From: JAEUIZ01 sp046155605
GTDB lineage: Bacteria; Planctomycetota; Phycisphaerae; Phycisphaerales; UBA1924
DNA: 64,000 bases
Direction: 5' to 3'
Assembly: GCA_046155605.1 (NCBI GenBank)
Contig: JBJXFQ010000011.1
Location: 1-64,000 of the forward strand
Under the pieces are notes generated by a model. That model made no database searches and was not told the DNA's origin. It worked only from the letters and a program-made list of their open reading frames with translations. Positions within the stretch are counted from its first letter, which is position 1, and every line of letters starts with the position of its first letter. Below are positions 50,837 to 57,945 of the stretch, one piece after another. The position numbers and the translations under genes are program-made.

Positions 50837-51205
50837 ATGCACACGATCGTTCGGCTCTCGTTGGGAACATTCGCCGCTGCTTCGCTCGCCTGCGCCAGCG
50901 GCTGCCTCGTCAACACTCATTCCTCCACAACCTACTCCGGTCGCCACATCAGCCGCGAGACCGTCAAGCAGATCACGCCCGGCACAACCAAAAGAGACTT
51001 CATCGTCGCCACGCTCGGCGAACCCAACTCCAAATCCACGCTCGATGACGGCGCGGAAGTGTGGAAGTACGAGTACCGCAAGTCCACCCGGAGCGCCGCT
51101 GCCGTCTTCCTCATCGTTGATGCCGACAAGAGCGTCGAAACCACCGGTGCCACCTACGTCATCATCGGAACCGACGGCGTGGTTCAAAAAGTCTGGCAGG
51201 AGTAG
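50837..51205 (+). CDS. Small lipoprotein, BamE/SmpA-like
   Basis: A 122-residue lipoprotein. Signal and lipobox are seen at LGTFAAASLACASGC (cysteine near residue 23). The mature part reads ISRETVKQITPGTTKRDFIVATLGEPN and EVWKYEY, matching the SmpA/BamE/OmlA fold seen in outer membrane assembly factors and related envelope lipoproteins. A role in outer membrane protein assembly is possible but other proteins share this fold. ATG at 50837 follows AAGGAGA. It is divergent from the decarboxylase gene and converges on the kinase-like gene. Confidence 0.75.
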   Translation: MHTIVRLSLGTFAAASLACASGCLVNTHSSTTYSGRHISRETVKQITPGTTKRDFIVATLGEPNSKSTLDDGAEVWKYEYRKSTRSAAAVFLIVDADKSVETTGATYVIIGTDGVVQKVWQE

Positions 51206-51220
51206 GCCGCTTCGAGTTCG

Positions 51221-52069
51221 CTACTCGCTCCGATATGCCTCTTCCGGCGCAACCTCCGTCTCCGCCCGCCCGCCCTTCTTCCTCACTCCTGTGAGCACGA
51301 GAATCCGCCGCCGCGTCGCACGAAGCGGGTCGCCGATCCGACGCCACACGCGGATCGAACGCGGCCGATACCGATCGATGTCCCGCTCCTCCGGCTTCAA
51401 CAGATCCGGCCGGCACCGGATCACATGCTTCATCAGGTGGTAGTCGTCCATCCGCTGGAACGTCCGCAGCAGTGCCGGCACCGGCCACACCCGCGACCAC
51501 CAGCCCCGCGGCCAGAAGCAGACCTGGAAATCGATAAGGCAGGGCGACCCATCGTCCGCCACGATGATGTTCTCACGCTTGTGCAGGTCTACATACGCCA
51601 CCCCGCGCGCATGCACCCCCTCAATCGTCGCCCGCAACTTGTCAAAGAAATCGTCGGCGACGCGCTCCCCTCGCCCCAGCGGATGCCCCTCGACATAGGG
51701 GTGTGCGACGGCGTTGGGCAGCACTCGGGCCTCACCCGAGGGCAATCGCTCCGCCACCGCGCCGCACGCGCGCGGGACGTGCTTGAGTTCGGCCAGCAGC
51801 GTGAGCAGCCCGTGCTCCCGCCGCGCCAGCCGCCGCCCCAGCCACGTCATCGGGATCGGACCGATGCGCTGCTGCCGGTTGAACTTGCAGACGACCTTGC
51901 CCGCCGGACCCTGGTAGATGCCCGTCGCCGCCCACGAGTCGTGCTTGAGGCAGTCCACCAACGCGTACTCGTTGTCGTCGATCACGACAAACACTGGCGG
52001 TTCGCTGCGCCCCAGCGCGCGAAACACGCGCGGACGGGGCTTGGTCGAGGGAGCCGCGGCGTGCGCCAT
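51221..52069 (-). CDS. Protein kinase-like (lipopolysaccharide-kinase-type) protein
   Basis: A 282-residue protein with kinase-fold motifs: GIYQGPAGKVVCKFNRQ (ATP loop and invariant Lys), GVAYVDLHKRENIIVADDG (catalytic loop with Asp and Asn) and CLIDFQVCFW in the place of DFG. The DLHKxEN loop and Trp-rich, basic C-terminus (RGWWSRVWP) resemble the KdkA/RfaP (WaaP) and other lipid or sugar kinase families of the envelope rather than Ser/Thr kinases. DFQ in place of DFG is noteworthy. I chose the ATG at 52069 (MAHAAAPS); the frame is open to 52177, which would reach the divergent MBL gene. No ribosome site is evident. Target unknown. Confidence 0.65.
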   Translation of the reverse strand: MAHAAAPSTKPRPRVFRALGRSEPPVFVVIDDNEYALVDCLKHDSWAATGIYQGPAGKVVCKFNRQQRIGPIPMTWLGRRLARREHGLLTLLAELKHVPRACGAVAERLPSGEARVLPNAVAHPYVEGHPLGRGERVADDFFDKLRATIEGVHARGVAYVDLHKRENIIVADDGSPCLIDFQVCFWPRGWWSRVWPVPALLRTFQRMDDYHLMKHVIRCRPDLLKPEERDIDRYRPRSIRVWRRIGDPLRATRRRILVLTGVRKKGGRAETEVAPEEAYRSE

Positions 52070-52175
52070 GGTCCACAGCGTAGCGGGCGGCCCGGGGTCC
52101 CGTGATGGCCCGACGGCGCGATCGCCCCGGCCTCGCCGCTCGTACAGTTGCCGGTCGCTGAACACGGAGGATCCC

Positions 52176-53603
52176 ATGCTGTTTCGACTAATCTATGACG
52201 ACCACCTCGCTCAGGCCGCGTACCTCATCGGGTGCCAGAAGACCGGCGAGGCGATCGTCATCGACCCGGAGCGCGACGTCGATCGCTACCTCGACCTCGC
52301 TACTCGCGAGGGCCTGCGACTCGTCGCGGCGACCGAAACGCACATCCACGCCGACTTCGTCTCCGGGTGCCGCGAACTCGCGGAACGCGGCGTGAAGGTC
52401 TACCTCTCCGGCGAGGGCGGGCCGGATTGGTCGTATCAGTGGCTAAACAAACGCACCGGCGGCGGGCAGTACGACCACCACCTCCTCCGCGACGGCGACA
52501 CGATCCACATCGGCAACATCGAGATCAAGGCCGTCCACACGCCGGGCCACACCCCAGAGCACCTGTCCTTCCTCGTCACCGATCGCGGCGGGGGAGCGGC
52601 CGAGCCCATGGGCATCGCCACGGGCGACTTCGTCTTCGTCGGCGACCTGGGTCGGCCCGACCTGCTCGAATCCGCCGCCGGACACGCGGGAGCCGCGGCA
52701 CCCTCGGCCCGAACGCTCTTCCGTTCCGTTGCCAAGTTCGGCGCGCTCCCGGACTACTTGCAGGTGTGGCCAGGACACGGCGCGGGCAGCGCATGCGGGA
52801 AGGCGCTGGGCGCGGTCCCGCAATCGACCGTGGGCTACGAGCGACGCTTCAACCCCGCCATTGCCGCCGCCAGGGCCGAGGGCGCGTTCGTCGACTACAT
52901 CCTCTCCGGCCAGCCCGAGCCCCCGCGCTACTTCGCGCGGATGAAGAAGTGGAACAAGGAGGGCCCGCCCGTGCTCGGCCATGTGCCCACACCGCGCCGC
53001 GCGAGCGCGGAAGAACTCGTCAGGCTCGATGCCAAAGCGGTCGCCATTGTCGATACGCGACCCTGGCGCGAGTTCATGGCCGGACACCTCAAAGGCTCGC
53101 TCTACATCCCCTTCGGCACGAGTTTCCCGACCGAGGCCGGGTCGCTCATCGAGCCCCATGAGCCGATCCACCTCATTATCGACGAATCGCGGCTCGACGA
53201 GGGGGTCCGAGACCTCATCCGCGTCGGACTCGATCGCGTCGAGACGTGGTCCCCGCCCGAGTCGGTCGCCGAAGTCGCCTCCCTCGGCGGCGCGATCGCA
53301 ACCTCCAAGGAGAGCACGCCCGAAGCGGCCCGCGCGCGGCTCGGCGCGTTCTTCGTCCTCGACGCCCGCAAGGCCACCGAGCACGCCGAACTCCGCATCG
53401 ATGGCACTACCCAAGTCTCCCACACTCAGATCGCGTCCAACCTCGCGCGCCTCCCCAAGGACCGCCCGATCCTCGTGCATTGCAAATCCGGCGGCCGGTC
53501 CGCCCGGGTCTGCGCCTACCTCGATCGACTCGGCTACGACGCGACCAACCTCGCCGGCGGGATCACCGCCTGGCACAAGGCCGGGCTGCCCGTCAAACCC
53601 TGA
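52176..53603 (+). CDS. MBL-fold hydrolase fused to two rhodanese domains (persulfide dioxygenase/sulfur transfer type)
   Basis: A 475-residue protein. Residues about 1-240 are a metallo-beta-lactamase domain of the ETHE1/CstB type (TETHIHADFVSGCRELAERG, VHTPGHTPEHLSFLV, TGDFVFVGDLGRPDLL, QVWPGHGAGSACGK). Two rhodanese domains follow: the first (IVDTRPWREFMAGHLKGSLYIPFGT) has no active-site Cys, the second has CKSGGRSARVCAYL with the catalytic Cys and ends GGITAWHKAGLPV. Such proteins act on sulfide/persulfide or glutathione persulfide in sulfur detoxification. ATG at 52176 follows CGGAGG. It converges on the mutarotase gene; no sulfide:quinone reductase is nearby. Confidence 0.85.
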   Translation: MLFRLIYDDHLAQAAYLIGCQKTGEAIVIDPERDVDRYLDLATREGLRLVAATETHIHADFVSGCRELAERGVKVYLSGEGGPDWSYQWLNKRTGGGQYDHHLLRDGDTIHIGNIEIKAVHTPGHTPEHLSFLVTDRGGGAAEPMGIATGDFVFVGDLGRPDLLESAAGHAGAAAPSARTLFRSVAKFGALPDYLQVWPGHGAGSACGKALGAVPQSTVGYERRFNPAIAAARAEGAFVDYILSGQPEPPRYFARMKKWNKEGPPVLGHVPTPRRASAEELVRLDAKAVAIVDTRPWREFMAGHLKGSLYIPFGTSFPTEAGSLIEPHEPIHLIIDESRLDEGVRDLIRVGLDRVETWSPPESVAEVASLGGAIATSKESTPEAARARLGAFFVLDARKATEHAELRIDGTTQVSHTQIASNLARLPKDRPILVHCKSGGRSARVCAYLDRLGYDATNLAGGITAWHKAGLPVKP

Positions 53604-53604
53604 G

Positions 53605-53943
53605 TCACTGGGCCTCGAGGTCGAACACCAACTCCATCGGCGACCACCACTGGTCCTGCCGCGCACCCGGCACCCGCCGCTGAAAACCGCGCATCAGCGC
53701 GTCCCACGCGGCGCACTTCGCATCGGCGGCATAGGCCTGGTAGTCGCGCGCGGAATCGAACGAGTCCGGCGCCTCGTAGTACATGAACAGCCGCGTCCCG
53801 TGCATGAACAGCCGCATCCGCGTGATCCCGATCGCCCGCAGCGCCGCCACGACCTCCGGCCAGACGGCGCGATGGTGCTCCTTGTACGCGGCGACAAGCG
53901 CGGGATCGTCGATCAGGTCCAAGGCTTGTGCAAAGGCCTTCAT
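53605..53943 (-). CDS. L-rhamnose/L-fucose mutarotase family protein
   Basis: A 112-residue protein of the RhaM/FucU-like (DUF718) mutarotase family, which interconverts alpha and beta anomers of 6-deoxyhexoses. Family features include AYKEHHRAVWPEVVAALRAI, GITRMRLFMHGTRLFMYYE and the C-terminal RQDQWWSPMELVFDL. The conserved His and Tyr/Trp residues of the pocket are present. Which sugar it prefers cannot be told. The start is taken at 53943; an ATG at 53955 is in frame. No other rhamnose or fucose gene is adjacent. Confidence 0.8.
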   Translation of the reverse strand: MKAFAQALDLIDDPALVAAYKEHHRAVWPEVVAALRAIGITRMRLFMHGTRLFMYYEAPDSFDSARDYQAYAADAKCAAWDALMRGFQRRVPGARQDQWWSPMELVFDLEAQ

Positions 53944-53992
53944 GCGAGCGTCCATCCGGCTCGAAAGGCGTCGAGCGCGATCTTCGACTGCT

Positions 53993-54026
53993 GAAAACGA
54001 TAGCGGGCGACCCGAAGGCCGCCCGC
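53993..54026 (-). terminator. Intrinsic terminator of the VPLPA-CTERM gene
   Basis: On the minus strand GCGGGCGGCC-TTCG-GGTCGCCCGC forms a strong stem with one mismatch and a UUCG tetraloop, followed by TATCGTTTTC. It lies about 25 bases after the stop of the gene ending at 54051, between it and the mutarotase gene on the same strand. Confidence 0.8.
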
Positions 54027-54050
54027 CGGAAGTCAGTGTTGAATCGGGGA

Positions 54051-54704
54051 TCAGGCGCGACGGCGAGCGAAGGCCAGGCCCGCGATCCCGAGGCCCGAGA
54101 GGCCCATCCAGGCCGCCGCGGGGAGCGGAATCACCTGCAGGGTGCCGCCGTTGACGAATGCGTCGCTGTTGCCGGAGATACCGATCGCGCGAACATGCAG
54201 ACCGAGCCGCAGGTCGCCATTGTTCACAGCATTCACGACGCTCGTGAAGGTCTTGCCCGCCGCGAGCGTGAAGTCCATCTCGAGCCAGTCGGCGGGGGTG
54301 TCCAGGCCGTTGGCGGGGTTGCCCACGGCATCGGCACTGAAGGCCGAGGTGGCGTTGAAGGCCGGGGAGAGGTTCGCTCCGCCCGGGAGGTTTCCAGGGC
54401 TCGCACCGCCGCCCGCGAAGGTGGCACCGAACTGGTTCAGCGGCGTCATGAGGTTCGACAGGGGTGCCGAGTTGCGGTTGTCGTAGTAGACTTCGCTGAC
54501 CGAGCAATAGATCGCCGCGGTGTTCGTGAAGCGGAACCGGACGACGCTCGACGAGACCTCGCTCAGCACAGCCTTGAACTGAGCCGCGGGGTTCTGCGAC
54601 GCGTTCGCAGGGTTGACCCGAACAAAGTTGATCTCGACGGGGGCGGCCTGGACGGCAGAACCCACGGCCAGAACGACAGCGACGGCCTTGTTGATGATGT
54701 TCAT
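54051..54704 (-). CDS. Exported protein with VPLPA/PEP-CTERM sorting signal
   Basis: A 217-residue exported protein. Signal peptide INKAVAVVLAVGSAVQA, a beta-rich body (VRFRFTNTAAIYCSVSEVYYDNR, DLRLGLHVRAIGIS), and a C-terminal sorting tail: IPLPAAAWMGLSGLG, a short hydrophobic helix and FARRRA. This is the VPLPA variant of the PEP-CTERM signal, recognised by an exosortase/archaeosortase-like enzyme not present in the window. ATG at 54704 follows AGAGGAAC. A promoter candidate is at 54761-54788, and the hairpin at 53993-54026 ends the transcript. The function of the body is unknown. Confidence 0.82.
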   Translation of the reverse strand: MNIINKAVAVVLAVGSAVQAAPVEINFVRVNPANASQNPAAQFKAVLSEVSSSVVRFRFTNTAAIYCSVSEVYYDNRNSAPLSNLMTPLNQFGATFAGGGASPGNLPGGANLSPAFNATSAFSADAVGNPANGLDTPADWLEMDFTLAAGKTFTSVVNAVNNGDLRLGLHVRAIGISGNSDAFVNGGTLQVIPLPAAAWMGLSGLGIAGLAFARRRA

Positions 54705-54760
54705 GGAGTTCCTCTTTCTTCCCTAACGAAACCAACTCGCGGCCCATGCCGCTTCAACAT

Positions 54761-54788
54761 AGCATAGCCCAACACGCCGAAACTTCAA
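54761..54788 (-). promoter_or_regulatory. Candidate promoter of the VPLPA-CTERM gene
   Basis: On the minus strand TTGAAG (54788-54783), a 16-bp spacer and TATGCT (54766-54761), giving a leader of about 50 bases before the ATG at 54704. TATGCT is also the -10 of the candidate promoter at 61362, and TTGAAG recurs at 25344-25349. Confidence 0.5.
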
Positions 54789-54869
54789 GCACTTGCATCA
54801 CTTGGCGTCAGAAAAACAAGTACACGGACCTGCACGTTCGCCAGCATCGTCCGATACCCGCACATCGCG

Positions 54870-55409
54870 TTATCGGGCTCGCCGTCCGACTGTCCCGCCA
54901 CCGCCCAGCATCGGTGCCAGCGGCAGCAGCACCAGTGCCATGACCAGCCCTGCCGGCCCGGTCACTAGGGCCGAGAGTAGCCTCCGCCCCACCTCGGCCA
55001 GCGGCCGCCACTCAAAGTCCGGATAGGCGATATGACGCGCCGTCAAGAGCCCGCTGGCAAAGAGTTGCGCGACGGCCATGCCCATGATCGAGAGCGCGAG
55101 CATCGTCAGTGGGTTGCGTCGGATCACCTGTCCGCGTAGCGCCAGCACAAACTGCCCCGCCACCAAGTAGCCGATCGCCATCGGCCCGGGAACCGCGATC
55201 AGCGTCCCGCCATGCGCCCGCAGCGACAGCAGATCGACGCTCAGCCCCAGCAGCAGGCATGTCCAAAGGGCCGGCCCCGGCGAAGCCGAAAGCGCCACCA
55301 GTACTGCCAGCGGCAGCACAAAGCCCGGCTGCCCTGGGATTGCGCTTGACAGACTCGCCTCCAGGCCCAGGCACAGCCACGCCAGGACCAGCAACAGGGG
55401 CACGTTCAC
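54870..55409 (-). CDS. mreD: Rod shape-determining protein MreD-like membrane protein
   Basis: A 179-residue membrane protein with about five or six helices (VPLLLVLAWLCLGLEASLSS, FVLPLAVLVALSASPG and others) matching MreD in size and layout. It starts with a GTG overlapping the stop of the mreC-like gene (GTGA), the classic mreC-mreD arrangement, which supports the assignment more than sequence alone. MreD is a partner of MreC in cell-wall elongation. mreB and the PBP2/rodA genes are not in the window. Confidence 0.8.
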   Translation of the reverse strand: MNVPLLLVLAWLCLGLEASLSSAIPGQPGFVLPLAVLVALSASPGPALWTCLLLGLSVDLLSLRAHGGTLIAVPGPMAIGYLVAGQFVLALRGQVIRRNPLTMLALSIMGMAVAQLFASGLLTARHIAYPDFEWRPLAEVGRRLLSALVTGPAGLVMALVLLPLAPMLGGGGTVGRRAR

Positions 55410-56320
55410 GGCTTGCCCCCATCCGTCGATGCCGGCGTCTCGTCCCCCGCCTGCCGCAGGATCACCTCGCTGAGCCGATCTAACTCGACGGTCGGCGCGA
55501 CCGTGATGACGTAACGCCCTGCGACACGATCCGCGGCCTTGATCGTCCCGATCACGAGCAGCCGCGCCGCCGCCGGCAACTGGTCATCCTCGACCCGCAC
55601 CACCTGACCCACCTTGGGCTCCGGCCCACCATGTTCGACCTGTCCGCGCAGGACGCCGCGACCTTGCGCATAGAGCAGGCACAGAGAGCCCGGCTTCGAA
55701 TCCTCCAGCATCACGCGCCCGCGGAGGCCGCGCTCGTCCGGCTTGTCACCCGCTCGGTCGCCCCCTTGGGTGCTCCGCCGATCACTCTGCTTGCTCGTGA
55801 TCAGCAGGATCATGCTCGTGCGCGGGCCGACTTTCCCAACGAGCCCGACGAACTGCGCGCCGGTCGTCGTCGCCACCGCGCCCGGCTCGATCCCCGCGCT
55901 TCGCCCAGCACGAACCTCGATGATCCCCCCGCCCGAATCCGCCGTCGGGCCGATTACCGACGCCATCACCTGCCGAACCACCACGCCTTCATACGGCACG
56001 CCCTGTTGCAGCACCCGGATCTGATCCCGCAGCCGCCCGTTCTCCGCTCTTTCCTCGAGCCACAGCGCCTCGAATCGGTCCCGATCGTCCTGAAGCCGTC
56101 TCACCAACTCATCGTCACGCGCGGATTCCGGCGGGCGCAACCACCGCACCACCCGCGCCACCGGCTGCTTCACCGGTGCCACCACCAGGCCCAGCGAGTC
56201 CGCCAGCCCGCCGATCGACCCCAGCCAGCGCGTCGGCGACATCGCCAGCACCACGAGGATCGCCACGCTCCCAGGAAGGAGCCAGCGGCGAAGGGGGGGC
56301 TGTCGAACCACGCGAGTCAT
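55406..56320 (-). CDS. mreC: Rod shape-determining protein MreC-like protein
   Basis: A 304-residue MreC-type protein: one N-terminal membrane helix (WLLPGSVAILVVLAMSPTRWL), a helical stretch (RRLQDDRDRFEALWLEERAENGRLRDQI), then the beta-barrel domain (VVRQVMASVIGPTADSGGGIIEVRAG, GAVATTTGAQFVGLVGKVG, TSMILLITS). MreC scaffolds the elongasome under the outer membrane. A GTG at the end overlaps mreD. The start is ATG at 56320. A run of seven G near 56293 falls near its start. An unrelated lipoprotein gene lies upstream on the same strand. Confidence 0.82.
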   Translation of the reverse strand: MTRVVRQPPLRRWLLPGSVAILVVLAMSPTRWLGSIGGLADSLGLVVAPVKQPVARVVRWLRPPESARDDELVRRLQDDRDRFEALWLEERAENGRLRDQIRVLQQGVPYEGVVVRQVMASVIGPTADSGGGIIEVRAGRSAGIEPGAVATTTGAQFVGLVGKVGPRTSMILLITSKQSDRRSTQGGDRAGDKPDERGLRGRVMLEDSKPGSLCLLYAQGRGVLRGQVEHGGPEPKVGQVVRVEDDQLPAAARLLVIGTIKAADRVAGRYVITVAPTVELDRLSEVILRQAGDETPASTDGGKP

Positions 56321-56410
56321 CTGGCGTGTAGCCTATCGGCCCGCGGGCTCGCCAGCGATCACGCTCCGCATTCGCCGGCTCACCGCGGCCATCACGCCCG
56401 TCGCCTTGCT

Positions 56411-56833
56411 CTAGCGCAACGGTGCCGTCTCAACCCCCCGCAAATCCGCCAGCCGACGCTCGATCTCTCGCACAACCGTTTCGGCCCGGGCCCGATCCCC
56501 GTGAAACCCTGCCTCGGCGCGCACCCGCACGACCTGGCCCACCTGCGCTGCACCTGTCGCTGCCGACTCCGGCCGAGTCACCTCCACTCTGATCCGATCG
56601 TCATCAACCACCAGCAGCACGAAGGTCTGTCGATCCGGCAACACCTCCGACCACTCGACCGCCGCCTCGACTCGCCCCGCCACCGCCCAGACCGCCGCCT
56701 CGACGTCATTCCAATCGCCGGCGAAGATCCGATCAATCGCGCCGTCGCGGCGATCCGGCTTGCCGACATATCCGGCACCGCCACATCCACCCGACATCAA
56801 CACTACCGCACTAATCCAGCATGTTCGTATCAT
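56411..56833 (-). CDS. Small lipoprotein of unknown function
   Basis: A 140-residue protein. The lipobox ISAVVLMSGGC (Cys near residue 17) follows a short signal sequence, so it is likely a lipoprotein. The rest is acidic and mixed alpha/beta (RIFAGDWNDVEAAVWAV, TFVLLVVDDDRIRVEV). No family recognised. I chose the ATG at 56833 (MIRTCW). Its start codon lies in the left arm of the inverted repeat 56821-56878. It is 90 bp upstream of mreC on the same strand and may be cotranscribed with it. Confidence 0.6.
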   Translation of the reverse strand: MIRTCWISAVVLMSGGCGGAGYVGKPDRRDGAIDRIFAGDWNDVEAAVWAVAGRVEAAVEWSEVLPDRQTFVLLVVDDDRIRVEVTRPESAATGAAQVGQVVRVRAEAGFHGDRARAETVVREIERRLADLRGVETAPLR

Positions 56834-56878
56834 GTTTGCATAATGCCACATCGATTGACCCGTTCATGTTACGAACAT
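56821..56878. promoter_or_regulatory. Inverted repeat spanning the two divergent gene starts
   Basis: ATGTTCGTATCATG (56821-56834) and CATGTTACGAACAT (56865-56878) are inverted 14-bp arms with one mismatch and a 30-bp spacer. Each arm contains a start codon: minus-strand ATGATACGAACATG for the lipoprotein and plus-strand ATGTTACGAACAT for phoH (MLRTF). A CATAAT box lies in between at 56839-56844. It could be an operator or a palindrome arising by chance in start regions. Confidence 0.5.
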
Positions 56879-57945
56879 TTCGCCCACTGCTCTATCGCCC
56901 TCGCGCCCTTCGCTCGATAGCATTGGACCTCCTCGCCGTTCGAGGAATCGGAGCCTTAGGGTTGTCGCAGGCCCAGATTACCGTGCAGGTTCCCATCGGT
57001 GCCGACCGCGTCGGCGTCGTTGGCTCGGCGGAGCGTAACCTCAAAATGCTCCGCGAAGCCCTCGGCGTCAGTGTTACCGCCCGCGACGCCAATGTCCAAG
57101 TCATCGGCGACCGCCATGCCGTTGCCGTTGCCCGCGGCGTCCTCGAACGCCTCGGTCGGGCAGCCGAGCGCGACCAACTCCTTTCCCGAGAACAGGTGCT
57201 CGACCTCATCTCTGATGAGACCCAGCGCCAGCGTGGCCAAGGCTCCGCCGATTCCAACACCCCCGCCGGTCCGCTCCATTGGGATGGCGGCCTCGATGTC
57301 TACGCCGCAGGCAGGCCCATCCGACCGAAAACCGCCAACCAGGAACTCTATCTCGAATCCATCCGCACCCATGACCTCGTCTTCGGCATCGGGCCGGCCG
57401 GCACCGGCAAGACCTATCTCGCCGTCGCGGCCGCCGTCCACCTCCTCCGCCTCGATCGCGTCAAAAAGGTCATCCTCGCGCGGCCCGCCGTCGAAGCGGG
57501 TGAGAAACTCGGCTTCCTCCCCGGGGACCTCGAAGCCAAAGTCAACCCGTACCTTCGCCCGCTCTTCGACGCCCTCCATGACATGATGGACTACACCACC
57601 ATCCGCCGTTTCATGGACACCGACGTCGTCGAGGTCGTCCCGCTCGCCTTCATGCGCGGCCGCACCCTCAATCAGGCCGTCATCATCCTCGACGAGGCCC
57701 AGAACACCACCCGCGGCCAGATGCAGATGTTCCTCACCCGAATGGGCCACGGCTCCAAGATGATCGTCACCGGCGACGTCACCCAGATCGACCTCCCAGA
57801 TCCCACCCAGAGCGGACTCATCGATGCCGCTCGTCGCCTCTCGCGCGTCCCCGGCATCGACTTCACCACCTTCGACCGCGGCGACGTCGTGCGACATCCC
57901 CTCGTCCAGCGAATCGTCGACGCCTACGGATCGGACGATCGCTGA
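56866..57945 (+). CDS. PhoH-like ATPase
   Basis: A PhoH-family ATPase of about 359 residues from the ATG at 56866. A KH-like N-terminal region (ITVQVPIGADRVGVVGSAERN) precedes the ATPase: Walker A GPAGTGKT, ARPAVEAGEKLGFLPGDLEAK, Walker B VVPLAFMRGRT and LDEAQNTTRGQM, then MGHGSKMIVTGDVTQIDLP. PhoH family members are linked to RNA metabolism and are often next to ybeY. Start uncertain: ATG 56866 lies in the inverted repeat, while TTG 56962 has GGAG at good spacing and gives the typical ~327 residues. The stop overlaps the next start by one base (TGATG). Confidence 0.88.
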   Translation: MLRTFRPLLYRPRALRSIALDLLAVRGIGALGLSQAQITVQVPIGADRVGVVGSAERNLKMLREALGVSVTARDANVQVIGDRHAVAVARGVLERLGRAAERDQLLSREQVLDLISDETQRQRGQGSADSNTPAGPLHWDGGLDVYAAGRPIRPKTANQELYLESIRTHDLVFGIGPAGTGKTYLAVAAAVHLLRLDRVKKVILARPAVEAGEKLGFLPGDLEAKVNPYLRPLFDALHDMMDYTTIRRFMDTDVVEVVPLAFMRGRTLNQAVIILDEAQNTTRGQMQMFLTRMGHGSKMIVTGDVTQIDLPDPTQSGLIDAARRLSRVPGIDFTTFDRGDVVRHPLVQRIVDAYGSDDR

